Positions 36,725 through 46,445 are shown, counted from the stretch's first letter. The stretch is 64,000 nucleotides of DNA from Gammaproteobacteria bacterium (GCA_029881255.1 JAOUMY010000004.1:271313-335312); one strand, 5' to 3'. Numbers and translations: made by a program. The notes: generated by a model from the sequence alone, not told the origin.

Positions 36725-39121
36725 TTATTGATTAGGACAAACTGTTGGTGCTGCTTCGACTACGCCAGTAGTAGGATTCAGCGCTGGAATGGTACCACAC
36801 AGTGGCTGCATTACAGGGAATCCAAACACGTCACGACCTGGCAGGCTTGCACCATCAACCAAGGTAATGCGGTTTTGAACTGGATTGGCCGGACCATTTG
36901 CCGCCAAATACTTCTCGATTACAGTAACCAACTCGATTGCTTTACCTGCAACCTTTGGACGGTTGTCGGCTTCACGTAAGATGTTGCCATCCGCATCGTA
37001 AAGCAGAACTGGCTTGCCACTGGCATCCAGAGCAGGTGTGCCGTCGTCGTTTACGTTAACTGGCAAAATGTAAGGTGCTTCAGCGCTATTGTCGTCGTTC
37101 GACAAACCAGCTGGATTACAGTTTGGACAGTTATTCAATTTCAACGGGCTGCGCTCATACCAGTAACCAGCAACAGAAAGTGCAGGTAACTGGTTTTGTT
37201 TGCTAGCAGTACCAGACTTAAAGTTCCAAGGTAATTTACCGGCTGGAACTGGATCTGTTTGCAGTGCGTATGTTGTCAAAGGTGCTGGAAGATTTGCACC
37301 CCAGTTTGCCATCCACGCGCCATTTGTTCCATTGGTGATTTGCGTTACCGCTTTATCCGTACAGCCAGCTTGTTCAGCGGCTGGTAGACGGTCACAAGGA
37401 ACGGCTACAGTCAGTTCACGCGCACGTGAATCAACGTTAGCAGTACGGTAGTGGTATGGGTCGAACTTCACGCTGAAGTTGTCAGCACTGTAAGCAAACA
37501 ACCAACCACCGGCCCAACCGTTGTTGTTCTTAGGCGCGGCTTCAACCAGTGTGCTACCTGGGTCCGAGCTAAAGACGGCTTGTGAAGAGTTGTCTACCTG
37601 GTTACGCAACTGACCAACGTGAATACGGCTGGCCTTACCGATGCGTGCACCGATGGGAATGAAGTGATACAAGTCGTTACGAGTAATCGGACCTGGTTTT
37701 ACATGTGTTCCATAACGGAAACCACGTACGGTTGCCAGGTCAGACTGCGCCCACCAGCGAATCGCATCAGCGATGAAGTCATGCGATGTACCTTCAAGTA
37801 CGGCAGGCATGTTTTCATCGGAATAGTTGCTACGGTGTAGACCGACTTCAGTTGAACCTACAACTTCGTCGAGTGAACCGGTCAAGCAAGTACCGCTGAA
37901 TGTGTTGTAGTATGGGCTGCTTTCGTTACAAGGAATGGTGCTGTCGAAGCCCTTGGTGAAGATGTAGCGCACGTTCTTAACTTTGCGAGCAACGTCTTCG
38001 TTTTCCTCGATACCGTCATGAATGCGGTGACCACGGAAAGAAGAGTCAACGACTTTCTTGTTACGAATCGTCAGCTTCAGCTCGCCCAACATGGTGCCGT
38101 CCTGACCTTCTTCAATCAACAAGGTTTCAGCAGTGCCGCTCTTGTTCTTGATACGGATAGGCTCACGAGTTTCTTCGTGCATATCTGAGTTCAGGATAAC
38201 GTCGATGTGGTTAGCGCCATCAAGTGCCGCAGAAGTGCGCACCATCTGGATGTTTACGCCGACTTCGATCTCGGTGATCAATACCAGCAAATCAACATTG
38301 TGGCCGTTTGGATCGCGTAGGATCGGTGTATAGTATTCCACTTCTTTTTGACAGTCAGTGAATTCAATACCGTCGACTACCCAGCTACCAACCACTTGAG
38401 GACCACGGCGTGTAGTACAGCCGATGATACCGACTTTTACACCGTCTACGTCTTTAACAGAGTATGCAGGTAAAATGCGTGTACCGTTATTCAAATACCA
38501 GTTTGACCAATCATCATATTGGGCAACGGTGTGTACGCGAGGCAGTGTGGCTGGAATCAGACCAGAGGTGAAGTTTGCGCTGGTTGCGCCTATGATGTTG
38601 CCATTGCTATCGACGTCGGTAATGGTATTGTAAAGGTTACTCGCCAAAGCACCCCAGCGATTGCCCTTGCCGTCTTTACCGGTTCCGTTGCCAAAGAATT
38701 CTTTGAAACGATCTGGTCCGTATACAAATTCCCAGTTTCCAGCAGCAAAGGCTTGTACGTTAAACATGTCGACCACGTCGACGAGTGCCTTACCGCGGGT
38801 GTAAAGTGCTTCACCAGAACCTTGTGTGGTGTCGCCAGTATTGATCAACAGTGTGCGTGAATTATTTTCACGAATACGTTTGATCTTGGTATACATACGT
38901 GCCAGACCACCTTCCATACGGCCATCACCATCGCTACGCAGGTTAGGGCGTGGTGTGGTATGTCCATGAAGGTCGCCCATATGGATCAAGGTGATTTCCT
39001 TGCTATAAGTGCTATAGCTGCTCTCATGGTCGTCATCACTGGCGGCGACGTATGCAGATGGCAGAATACTACCAAGCACCATTGCCATCGCGACAACAAT
39101 CGGTTTTCGTATAAAACTCAT
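36725..39121 (-). CDS. SoxB-like / 5'-nucleotidase-family exported metallophosphoesterase
   Basis: Start ATG 39121 has AGGAG upstream and opens a signal peptide; mature length is about 770 residues. N-terminal calcineurin-like domain: 'LIHMGDLHGH' (DxH), 'LLINTGDTTQGSGEALYTRGKALVDV', 'FAAGNWEFVYGPDRF'; then the 5'-nucleotidase C-terminal domain. The motif is GNWEF. Canonical nucleotidases have GNHEF and SoxB has GHWEF, so it fits SoxB-like enzymes better. SoxB hydrolyses the sulfonate from SoxY in thiosulfate oxidation; no other sox genes are near. Nucleotidase activity is not ruled out. It is longer than SoxB (about 560 residues). Confidence 0.75.
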   Translation of the reverse strand: MSFIRKPIVVAMAMVLGSILPSAYVAASDDDHESSYSTYSKEITLIHMGDLHGHTTPRPNLRSDGDGRMEGGLARMYTKIKRIRENNSRTLLINTGDTTQGSGEALYTRGKALVDVVDMFNVQAFAAGNWEFVYGPDRFKEFFGNGTGKDGKGNRWGALASNLYNTITDVDSNGNIIGATSANFTSGLIPATLPRVHTVAQYDDWSNWYLNNGTRILPAYSVKDVDGVKVGIIGCTTRRGPQVVGSWVVDGIEFTDCQKEVEYYTPILRDPNGHNVDLLVLITEIEVGVNIQMVRTSAALDGANHIDVILNSDMHEETREPIRIKNKSGTAETLLIEEGQDGTMLGELKLTIRNKKVVDSSFRGHRIHDGIEENEDVARKVKNVRYIFTKGFDSTIPCNESSPYYNTFSGTCLTGSLDEVVGSTEVGLHRSNYSDENMPAVLEGTSHDFIADAIRWWAQSDLATVRGFRYGTHVKPGPITRNDLYHFIPIGARIGKASRIHVGQLRNQVDNSSQAVFSSDPGSTLVEAAPKNNNGWAGGWLFAYSADNFSVKFDPYHYRTANVDSRARELTVAVPCDRLPAAEQAGCTDKAVTQITNGTNGAWMANWGANLPAPLTTYALQTDPVPAGKLPWNFKSGTASKQNQLPALSVAGYWYERSPLKLNNCPNCNPAGLSNDDNSAEAPYILPVNVNDDGTPALDASGKPVLLYDADGNILREADNRPKVAGKAIELVTVIEKYLAANGPANPVQNRITLVDGASLPGRDVFGFPVMQPLCGTIPALNPTTGVVEAAPTVCPNQ

Positions 39122-39748
39122 ACGTAATACTCCTGATGTTTCCCTAGTCAGTCGGATATGTCTAAAAGAAAAGCAATACACACTTGGGTGGCAACCGTTA
39201 CTTGTTATGCTTTTCTTGTCGGATACGTTCTAAACTGCCTTTTGGCAGTTCCGGGAAATGCTAGATCAAAATTCTGATTTTGTCCGCAAGTTCCACCCGC
39301 TTTTCCGATGAATTCTTTTTGTTACAACGATCTTATTTTTGGATGGGTAGTCCAGAATGCAACAAAAAAGTATTAAATATGAAGAGTTAATCCGGGTTGA
39401 AAACAGGTATAAATACCCTTGAAAGACTCGGGCGTATCCTGTGACGCCTTCGTGTAAGATAGGGGTGACTTAAGGAAGACAGTAAATGTGGACGTCATAA
39501 GTCGGAGATTTTTTATTTATTCTATTATATTAATATCATCTGTCACCTTTTTAGGCGATTGCTCTCGCTTTTTCCTTGGGCTTACGATGCTCCTCCACAT
39601 AACGATTTTCCCCGAAGTCAGGTCCAGGTTGACACGCGACCGACAACTTTAATTTTAGTTAGAAAAACCTGGAATATTTGGGAACAAAAATACTCGCAGC
39701 GAATCAATATGTAATGCGAGTTATTTGAATGGGACAAAGGGAATTCGA
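39122..39748. promoter_or_regulatory. Divergent region between SoxB-like gene and diguanylate cyclase
   Basis: The 627 bases have no recognisable gene. The centre is AT-rich (about 39500-39560). No riboswitch consensus, sigma54 spacing or clear terminator was seen. Confidence 0.5.
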
Positions 39749-40609
39749 ATGTCACTTACACAATTGGATCTTGAATTGATTCCGTTGCCTGCTTTGCAAC
39801 TAAACAGCAAGTTAGAGATTGTCGGTTCGAATCTTCTTTTTGTTCACACGTTCGATCAGGATAGTTCTCAAGTTCGGCCACTTGTAGATTTTCTGGATCT
39901 TCAGTCATACGAACAACTCATCGCCGGAATTCAAGAATCACCTTCAGAATCGTCTGCGCCACTTAATTTGTGCCTCACAAGTTCTGATATTTCTCACTCT
40001 GTCGAAGTAAGCTGGAAGCGGATAGGGGACATGACCAATAGTGCCTATCTCCTGGTACTCAATTGCGTCGATAAATATGTCGATGAAATCGAAAAGCTTC
40101 GCTTCTACGCGACGCGAGATTCCCTGACGGGTAGTTTGAATCGCTGGGCATTTTTTTCGCGCTTTGATGAGGAGTTTAAAAAGGCGGACCGTTATGACTT
40201 ACCTTTGTCAGTCGTGATTTTTGATGTGGATTTGTTCAAGCGGATAAACGATACCTATGGTCATCCGGTGGGTGATGCTTTGTTGATACACATAGTCAAA
40301 ACCGCGAGAGACAGTCTACGTAACAGCGATATACTCGCGCGTATTGGTGGCGACGAATTCGCCATTTTGATGCCGCACACCGGATATGTTCAGGCTGGGG
40401 AGGTTGCTGAACGACTATTGCACAATATCAATCACTCGGTCATGGCTTACGACGAGCACCGCATTACCCCAAAAATCAGTCTTGGCGTAGCCTCAACAAA
40501 AGGGGCTCAACATACTGTTCAAACCCTGATGGCGCAATGTGATCGTGCCTTGTACCAGGCCAAACGCAAATCGCATGGGCGAATAGATGCCATAAGCGAT
40601 GTTGCATAG
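39749..40609 (+). CDS. Diguanylate cyclase (GGDEF)
   Basis: About 286 residues. The N-terminal 115 residues look PAS-like (strands then 'NSAYLLVLNCVDKYVDEIEKL' linker), with no membrane segment, so it is cytoplasmic. The catalytic domain has 'RDSLTGSLNRWAFF', 'FDVDLFKRINDTYGHPVGDALL' and GGDEF at residues 200-204 with an I-site RNSD (191-194), so product inhibition is expected. AAAGGGA precedes ATG 39749; TTG 39725 is less likely. Confidence 0.93.
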   Translation: MSLTQLDLELIPLPALQLNSKLEIVGSNLLFVHTFDQDSSQVRPLVDFLDLQSYEQLIAGIQESPSESSAPLNLCLTSSDISHSVEVSWKRIGDMTNSAYLLVLNCVDKYVDEIEKLRFYATRDSLTGSLNRWAFFSRFDEEFKKADRYDLPLSVVIFDVDLFKRINDTYGHPVGDALLIHIVKTARDSLRNSDILARIGGDEFAILMPHTGYVQAGEVAERLLHNINHSVMAYDEHRITPKISLGVASTKGAQHTVQTLMAQCDRALYQAKRKSHGRIDAISDVA

Positions 40610-40937
40610 ATGGGAAATTACGTGGCTACTCCTGGTGAATATCGTCGTTTGCTAGCTGGTTAGCTCTATGAAAGCCATATTATCTCCGTGCCCGCCAATT
40701 ATTAACATTGAATAGACAATCGGTTATGATGTAATCATAAAGTAAGAATATGCTTATATTAAGAGGGATCTGTGGTCCTGGGTGGCGGATAGGTGCTGGC
40801 GTTGGCGTGAGCTCGCTGACTATAGCTACACCGTAAGCCGAAATACTGAAACGCTAAATTTCATACGTATCGACTATTCCCGGGCTGGGAATTTGCATTT
40901 CAGATCAAACCAGATTTTTTGGAAGGCTTACGACGGT
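40610..40937. promoter_or_regulatory. Upstream region of the MgtC gene with a perfect dyad
   Basis: No gene is seen. A 17-base perfect inverted repeat TTATGAT-GTA-ATCATAA lies at 40724-40740, near AT-rich promoter-like sequence. The open frame upstream of the MgtC start at 40938 (from 40782) has no family likeness. Confidence 0.45.
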
Positions 40938-41426
40938 ATGCAGGCATTATTTGACATAGACCCCTTCAACTGGCCGGCCATTGTAACGGCTTTACTCTGC
41001 GGCACCATTATTGGGTTGGAACGACAACTGCGCGGCAAACCGGTTGGGATACGCACATCAGCACTAATCGTACTGGGAACCTATGTCTTTGTGAAATCTG
41101 CGTCCACCTTGGTGGGTAATGTTGACGCAGGCAGGGTTATCGGCCAGGTCATTACCGGCATTGGATTCCTCGGTGCAGGTGTGATGCTAGCACGAGAAGG
41201 AATCGTCGTTGGTGTTACCTCTGCATCCGCCATCTGGGCGCTTGCGTCCATCGGTGTGACTATTGGCCTGGGCTATCATCTCACCGCAATAAAACTCTCC
41301 TTCGTAGTCATTTTTATCTTACTCGGCGTCGACTTACTCGAAGACTATTCCGCCGCATTCACCCGTGGCGTACACGCTAAAATACGCGACTGGCGAGGGC
41401 GCGGAATACAACCGCGGCAAGAGTAA
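40938..41426 (+). CDS. MgtC/SapB family membrane protein
   Basis: About 162 residues. The core 'ALLCGTIIGLERQLRGKPVGIRTSALIVLGTYVFV' followed by 'VITGIGFLGAGVML' and 'VTSASAIWALASIGVTIGLG' is diagnostic for the MgtC N-terminal membrane domain. The soluble C-terminal domain of Salmonella MgtC is missing, as in SapB-type proteins. Likely tied to magnesium or ATPase regulation. ATG 40938 with GGAAGG 11 bases before it; the frame is open upstream from 40782. Confidence 0.85.
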   Translation: MQALFDIDPFNWPAIVTALLCGTIIGLERQLRGKPVGIRTSALIVLGTYVFVKSASTLVGNVDAGRVIGQVITGIGFLGAGVMLAREGIVVGVTSASAIWALASIGVTIGLGYHLTAIKLSFVVIFILLGVDLLEDYSAAFTRGVHAKIRDWRGRGIQPRQE

Positions 41427-41798
41427 AATGTCGCAAATTATTCGCCTCGCGTTTCGACAATTTCTCACGCTCTAACATCGCTCATTCCACTTAAACGAAC
41501 CCACGCGTATTTGTATGGCGGCCATACGGTGCATTTTCCCTTGTGCGTCTGATGAAATTGCTATTAAATCAGTATAATTCTGAATTGACAGACAGGTTTT
41601 GCGTTGCACTTCAAATTACCCGGAAACAAGGGTGTTATATGACATTAGTCGCGGAGATTGAAGTTTAAAATGTTCTCCCGAAGGAGCTGAAGGCATAGAG
41701 CTTGTTTTGGAAAGGGCAGTATTTCCGTCCGTGACAACTTAGCAAAAGGGCGTTTCTTGGTTGCTATCCCATGCATAATCTGCGACACCTAAAGGACA
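41427..41798. promoter_or_regulatory. Intergenic region with a perfect 15-base dyad
   Basis: No gene is seen. GTATGGC-G-GCCATAC at 41513-41527 is a perfect palindrome without a T-tract, so it looks like an operator rather than a terminator. Lies about 270 bases upstream of the cupin gene. Confidence 0.45.
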
Positions 41799-42269
41799 AT
41801 GATGATTACTAAAAAACCAATTAGCGCGAGAGAAGTATCAGGCTCAGACCGGTCTGTTTATCCAGAACCTTTCGCTTCAATGATGAAAGGTCGCTTCAAA
41901 AGAAAATTGGGAGAATTTTTTGGTCTCCAAAACTTTGGTGTAAATCTAACAGAATTGGCGCCTGGGGGTATTTCCGCGTTGAAGCATTATCATTTAACGC
42001 AAGACGAATTCATTTATATTGTTTCTGGATGTCCAACCCTTTTATTGGACGACAAAGAATTTTCAATGTCGCCTGGGGACTGCTTTGGCGTTCGAGCAGG
42101 CGAAAAATGCGGAGCCCAATTGAAAAATGGATCCAATGAGGCTGTTGTATATCTGGAAGTTGGTGATCGTACGGCAGGGGATATCGTTGAATATCCCGAC
42201 GATGACTTAAAAGCATTTGATACCGAGTCTGGCTGGGTATTTACGCATAAGAACGGTGATAAGTATTGA
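41799..42269 (+). CDS. Cupin-domain protein
   Basis: A 156-residue single cupin. Motif 1 reads 'GGISALKHYHLTQDEFIYIVSG' (HxH and Glu) and motif 2 'PGDCFGVRAGEKCGAQLKNGS'. The HxH...E triad suggests a bound metal. Reaction unknown; small cupins of this kind are isomerase- or dioxygenase-like. AAAGGA ribosome site. Confidence 0.8.
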   Translation: MMITKKPISAREVSGSDRSVYPEPFASMMKGRFKRKLGEFFGLQNFGVNLTELAPGGISALKHYHLTQDEFIYIVSGCPTLLLDDKEFSMSPGDCFGVRAGEKCGAQLKNGSNEAVVYLEVGDRTAGDIVEYPDDDLKAFDTESGWVFTHKNGDKY

Positions 42270-42568
42270 TTCATCAATATTCAGTTTTCCGCTGTGTTCC
42301 CACCGTACAATGATGAAGTCAGGTAGGAGCGGAGTAGTGGGAATCGTTGCAAGTAGGAAAAATATGGTTATCCCGCTTAATTTATGTTTTTATCAAGTCT
42401 GTGCGACAGCGCGATTATCATTTAACGGAGTTTTGATGAAATGATAATTGGCGAATATTTAGTCTTTGGTGGGTTTGCCGCTGGGCGATCAATGATATTT
42501 AGTTCGAGTATCGGTGTCGGTCTATCGCTTCCTGGTTTTTAAACGCTGCAGACGTAAAAGAGGTGACC

Positions 42569-43048
42569 TTGCACATTACTGTATTATTGGCGATATGTAT
42601 TGTGACATTTAATGCCTTATTGAACCCCACGCTTGCCAGCGATTCTGCGTCTTGGGGAACGGCAAAAGGTGTGGATTATCGTTACGCACCACAAAAGGTG
42701 TTATACGATCTCACCACCGGCGATGCAGAACATCTCAAAAATATTATGGATAGAGTGGGACTATTGTATAAATTGTATGATTCAGATCCATTTGAAAGTT
42801 CGATCGTTGTAATCATTCATGGGGACAGCATACCTTTCTTCAGTATAGCCAACACGCAGAATTATGAATTGATGAAAAGAGCCTATAATTTTACGTTAGG
42901 CTCGACGATTGAATTTCGCATGTGTCAGGCAGCCGCGAAGGTCAGGGGTTACGAGCCGCGTGATATCCATGGGTTCGTAAAGATGGTGCCGATGGCGGAT
43001 GCAGAAATTGTAAAACTGCAAAAGGAAGGTTATGCCTATATGCAATAG
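42569..43048 (+). CDS. DsrE/DsrF-family exported protein
   Basis: TTG 42569 has AGAGG six bases before it; GTG 42563 is also possible. The product of about 159 residues starts with a hydrophobic signal (ITVLLAICIVTFNALLNPTLAS), then a DsrE-like fold: 'KVLYDLTTGDAEHLKNIMDRVGLLYKLY', 'IVVIIHGDSIPFFS', 'CQAAAKVRGYEPRDI'. The single Cys sits at the place of the sulfur-carrying Cys in DsrE-like proteins. Exported versions exist; role not known. Confidence 0.7.
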   Translation: MHITVLLAICIVTFNALLNPTLASDSASWGTAKGVDYRYAPQKVLYDLTTGDAEHLKNIMDRVGLLYKLYDSDPFESSIVVIIHGDSIPFFSIANTQNYELMKRAYNFTLGSTIEFRMCQAAAKVRGYEPRDIHGFVKMVPMADAEIVKLQKEGYAYMQ

Positions 43049-43134
43049 AGTATGGTTTCGCATTCTTTACTTGAATAAACTTTCGTCATTCTATTGATGG
43101 CCTAAAGTCATCGTCAATTGCACAGGAAGTACAT

Positions 43135-43536
43135 ATGGATATGCCAGTCACTCGCGGTGTTCATCATATCGGTCTAACAGTCTCAAAACTGGAAGAAAGT
43201 GCACGGTTTTTCACCACTATACTTGCTTGGAAGGAAGTACGTAGGCGCGAAGATTATCCTGCGATATTTGTTAGTGACGGGCATATTATGCTCACGCTGT
43301 GGGCAACGAAAGAAGAGCCTTTTATAGCGTTCGATAAGAACAGAAATGTTGGATTGCATCATGTTGCGCTCGCGGTCGCCGACGAGACTGGGCTCAACAA
43401 AACATACGAGCGATTAAAAGAACATCATGTTGAGATTGAGTTCTCTCCGGAGTTATTAGGGGCCGGGCCTGCCAAGCATATGATGTGTTATGACCCGAGT
43501 GGCATTCGTGTGGAATTTATTTGGCCTGGTAACTAG
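43135..43536 (+). CDS. VOC family protein (glyoxalase/bleomycin-resistance type)
   Basis: A 133-residue vicinal-oxygen-chelate protein with both half-domains: 'GVHHIGLTVSKLEESARFFTTIL' (first His), 'GHIMLTLW', 'GLHHVALAVADET' (second His), 'YDPSGIRVEFIW' (Glu). Metal-binding His and Glu are all present. GGAAG ribosome site. Substrate unknown. Confidence 0.88.
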   Translation: MDMPVTRGVHHIGLTVSKLEESARFFTTILAWKEVRRREDYPAIFVSDGHIMLTLWATKEEPFIAFDKNRNVGLHHVALAVADETGLNKTYERLKEHHVEIEFSPELLGAGPAKHMMCYDPSGIRVEFIWPGN

Positions 43537-43588
43537 CAGGTATTACGCGAGAATTATGCAAACACTTTTAATTATATAGAGAATTACT

Positions 43589-43927
43589 ATGAGTGAGTTA
43601 CCCAGTTGTCCAAGTTGTAGTTCTGTTTATACCTACGAAGACGGAAATATGTTGGTCTGCCCGGAGTGTGGTCATGAGTGGAAGATCGGCGATGAGGCTC
43701 AGCAAGTCGAAGGACTTGCCATTAAGGACTCCAATGGCAATCTATTGAGTGATGGTGACACGGTTAGCGTAATTAAGGACTTGAAGGTGAAGGGTAGTTC
43801 CTTAGTCGTTAAGGTCGGCACCAAGGTCAAAAATATCAGGCTGGTGGAGGGCGATCATAACATCGATTGCAAGATAGACGGCATTGGACCAATGAAACTC
43901 AAATCGGAGTTTGTTAAAAAAGTGTAG
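43589..43927 (+). CDS. yjdM: YjdM (PhnA) family zinc-ribbon protein
   Basis: A 112-residue protein with an N-terminal zinc ribbon CPSC...CPEC (about 7-27) and a C-terminal SH3-like part: '[47 protein letters not shown]', '[19 protein letters not shown]'. This is the YjdM/PhnA family, once thought to be phosphonoacetate hydrolase; the function is uncertain. Confidence 0.92.
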   Translation: MSELPSCPSCSSVYTYEDGNMLVCPECGHEWKIGDEAQQVEGLAIKDSNGNLLSDGDTVSVIKDLKVKGSSLVVKVGTKVKNIRLVEGDHNIDCKIDGIGPMKLKSEFVKKV

Positions 43928-44178
43928 CGGCATGCCGCCTGGTTTTTCGCTAAGTACGGGGTTTCCTATAAAGCGCTATCCGATAATTCTCATAACACAA
44001 GGCCGGAAGGGTTAGTGTTCGCTTCGTGAGCAAAACGTGAGTGCGTTGAAATATAGTAGCCATATGCTTTCTCGGTAATCCATAAGGTGTTTCCGGAGAG
44101 CTTGCGCGGACGAAGGAGTCGCCGCGGATTATAAAAGTGCGAGTTGAAACTATTAAAACCAGGACATAAGGACACAAC

Positions 44179-45735
44179 ATGAAAAGTCTAAGTAAATTTA
44201 TAATATTTCTTTTATTTACCACACTGATGGCAGCGTGTTTCCATGAATCGCTGTTCGAGGTAAAAGAAGAAGATAAAGTCGACGGCAGTAAGGTAGCCGT
44301 AGTCAATTCAGAAAAATTCGAAGAGAGTAGTACACCGGTTGCACTTTCAGAAACTGATGCGAAAGATGCGGCCAGGGCCAGCATGAAAAAAGCCCTCAAT
44401 GATGGTGTCTACGCGCTGAGAGATTCCGTTGAAAGCATGGACGCTGAGAATAGTCTCTCTTTTGCGCTGAAGGCCCAGACCCTCCGTAATAAACCGGCTT
44501 ACAAGGCGCTTAGTTCCCCACAGATGTCGCGTTTTCTAAATGGTCGATTCGGTCAGAAAATGTCGAAAACCTTTCTAAACGGACGCAGTTTGGTCGGACG
44601 TACAATGCACGAGGAGGATGAACTTGCGGACGCAATCGACATGTTATTTGATGAGATACTTGATGCAGGTGTGAAGGACGGAAATACTGTTACCTATTCA
44701 CTACAGGACAGTGTATGCGACGACATTTCCGATGAGGATGACCTTGCTGCCTGTGAAGAATTGCAAAAGCATGTGTTTGTGGACATCGTCCTAAATTCTG
44801 ACACCTCTGGCGTAATCAAGCTTAGATACGATGATTACGCACCCATGGCATTCGGCTATAGCCAGGACGAATGGTATTACGAGGTGAATCTCTCGGTGAT
44901 TAAGGCTTTGGCGGAACAAATTCAAGAAGACTTTGATTTATCACAAGACGAAATAGATGCCCTTGAATTGCCTGAGAAGCTATCAGGCAGTTTCCGTGTA
45001 ACGCTTGCGTTACCAGCCGAAAACAAGGTCCGCATGGCTTTTGGTATTACGAATGATATAGATGTTATCTTTTCTGATAGCAGTGGCAGTAGCAGTGAAA
45101 AAATCACATTTTTTGTCGCAACGGCTGAAGTAGTGTCCTTAACTGTAGATATTGAAGATACAGACTCAGATTTAGTGATTGATCTTCACCGGACGGAATT
45201 TTCATATGCAGAGACTAATGAAAATAAAACAGAGTCTGTAAAATTCGCAATGGCAGGCGTCACCGGAACGTTTAGCGGAAAGATCGACGGCGATACTCTG
45301 GTAGCGACCAACGTCGGTTTAAGGGGCCAGCCAGTAACGTTTGACATAAATGGTCAACGCGCCGTAACGATAGAGGCCGATACTATAGATATTACTGCGG
45401 GTGAAAGCGAAGATAAATTTTCGATCACTTTAGACAAAGCATTGTCGGCGAAGGTAACGGTGAAGAACGTCAATGGTGAATTCGCATATGAAATTTTCTC
45501 AAATGCCGATAATCCGAGAGATCCAAATTTGAGTGCATCTTTTTCCGTAACCGCACCGGCTGGAACGGTATTGGCGGATTCTCAGGAGGAGTGGATGCGA
45601 GTGGATGAAGGTGGGCCATTTAAACTGACGGTAACCGGTCCGGACGCAGGAAGTGTGACGGTGAACCAGGGTGAGTGTCTCATCATCCCAATTGACGATT
45701 CGTTTCCAACAGCGGAAGAGTGCGCTGCACTATAA
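44179..45735 (+). CDS. Lipoprotein, unknown
   Basis: A 518-residue protein with lipobox LMAAC (Cys20). The first third is acidic and helical; the later part is beta-rich ('SVKFAMAGVTGTFSGKIDGDTLVATNVGLRGQPVTFDINGQ'). I know no family. It is acidic over most of its length, as is usual for surface proteins of marine bacteria. AAGGA ribosome site; strong terminator after it. Confidence 0.7.
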   Translation: MKSLSKFIIFLLFTTLMAACFHESLFEVKEEDKVDGSKVAVVNSEKFEESSTPVALSETDAKDAARASMKKALNDGVYALRDSVESMDAENSLSFALKAQTLRNKPAYKALSSPQMSRFLNGRFGQKMSKTFLNGRSLVGRTMHEEDELADAIDMLFDEILDAGVKDGNTVTYSLQDSVCDDISDEDDLAACEELQKHVFVDIVLNSDTSGVIKLRYDDYAPMAFGYSQDEWYYEVNLSVIKALAEQIQEDFDLSQDEIDALELPEKLSGSFRVTLALPAENKVRMAFGITNDIDVIFSDSSGSSSEKITFFVATAEVVSLTVDIEDTDSDLVIDLHRTEFSYAETNENKTESVKFAMAGVTGTFSGKIDGDTLVATNVGLRGQPVTFDINGQRAVTIEADTIDITAGESEDKFSITLDKALSAKVTVKNVNGEFAYEIFSNADNPRDPNLSASFSVTAPAGTVLADSQEEWMRVDEGGPFKLTVTGPDAGSVTVNQGECLIIPIDDSFPTAEECAAL

Positions 45736-45758
45736 AATTGAAGTTTTCAGTTAACACT

Positions 45759-45790
45759 AAGCCCCCAATGAACTCCTTGGGGGCTTTTTT
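45759..45790 (+). terminator. Terminator of the 44179 lipoprotein gene
   Basis: Stem AAGCCCCCA (45759-45767) / TGGGGGCTT (45778-45786), then six T. Confidence 0.9.
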
Positions 45791-45821
45791 AGTTTATGGG
45801 ATGGATAAATCGTAGTGTTTT

Positions 45822-46106
45822 TTACACTTCTGGTTCGCTATCCCAATTGTCGAATGGGAAGGGTTTATATTCAGAGTTAAAGGTGAGAAAACGAAGTATC
45901 TGATAGACATAAAGGGACAATTGCTGGCCGAACGCCGTTAATGAAACATTAGGCGCACCTGTCACGACTGCAAAGCCGAAATTAATAACCACTACGCCGA
46001 ATATGACAAACTTAGCAATCCAGTAGATAAAGCCAAATAGCAACATATGAAATCCGCGTGACCAGGTGGTGGAATTTTCCAGGTGTTCTTTGATTTCGTC
46101 ATTCAT
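45822..46106 (-). CDS. DUF4389 membrane protein
   Basis: A 94-residue protein with one or two hydrophobic segments: 'RGFHMLLFGFIYWIAKFVIFGVVVINFGFAVVTG' then 'QLSLYVYQILRFLTFNSEYKPFPF'. This is the DUF4389 pattern, often coded with lipases or with small membrane genes; function unknown. GGGAG ribosome site. It ends between the lipoprotein terminator and the next gene. Confidence 0.82.
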   Translation of the reverse strand: MNDEIKEHLENSTTWSRGFHMLLFGFIYWIAKFVIFGVVVINFGFAVVTGAPNVSLTAFGQQLSLYVYQILRFLTFNSEYKPFPFDNWDSEPEV

Positions 46107-46202
46107 GTCTGTCTCCCTATGGGTGGGTACCGAACCCCAAGACTATATTGGGGGTATAGTTGACCTTTCAACACCCCTGACGGGGAAATCTGATACCTAA
46201 TT

Positions 46203-46409
46203 TCAGTTTTTTGTTCGAAATAGCATTTTTGAAAATATCAAACCTGGGCAAATCCCTGTAATTGCGGCCATCAAAAGAAAACTGGAAGGGATATAGAGCA
46301 CCCAGTGCGCGACCGAAAATCCGGTTAAACCAATTCCAAGCCATAAAACGCCTGATGTAACTAGTAGAAAAAACCGTACAGCGGGTGGCGCCATATGTTC
46401 CTTGAGCAT
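46203..46409 (-). CDS. Small DUF2892-like membrane protein
   Basis: A 68-residue protein with two helices ('VRFFLLVTSGVLWLGIGLTGF', 'WVLYIPSSFLLMAAITGICPGL') and a G-x-CP turn, the pattern of DUF2892/YgaP-tail proteins. AGGAG ribosome site. Its upstream region holds the repeats at 46446-46482, so it may be the regulated gene. Confidence 0.65.
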   Translation of the reverse strand: MLKEHMAPPAVRFFLLVTSGVLWLGIGLTGFSVAHWVLYIPSSFLLMAAITGICPGLIFSKMLFRTKN

Positions 46410-46445
46410 TGAAGGTCTCCTATGTTGCAGTCAAAAACCCAATTT

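Noticed and set aside
39240-39262. TGGCAG...TGC as a sigma54 promoter
   Set aside because: The GG-GC spacing is 14 instead of 10 bases.
39824-39833. GGTTCGAATC resembles a tRNA T-loop
   Set aside because: It lies inside the diguanylate cyclase coding frame, and no acceptor, D or anticodon stems surround it.
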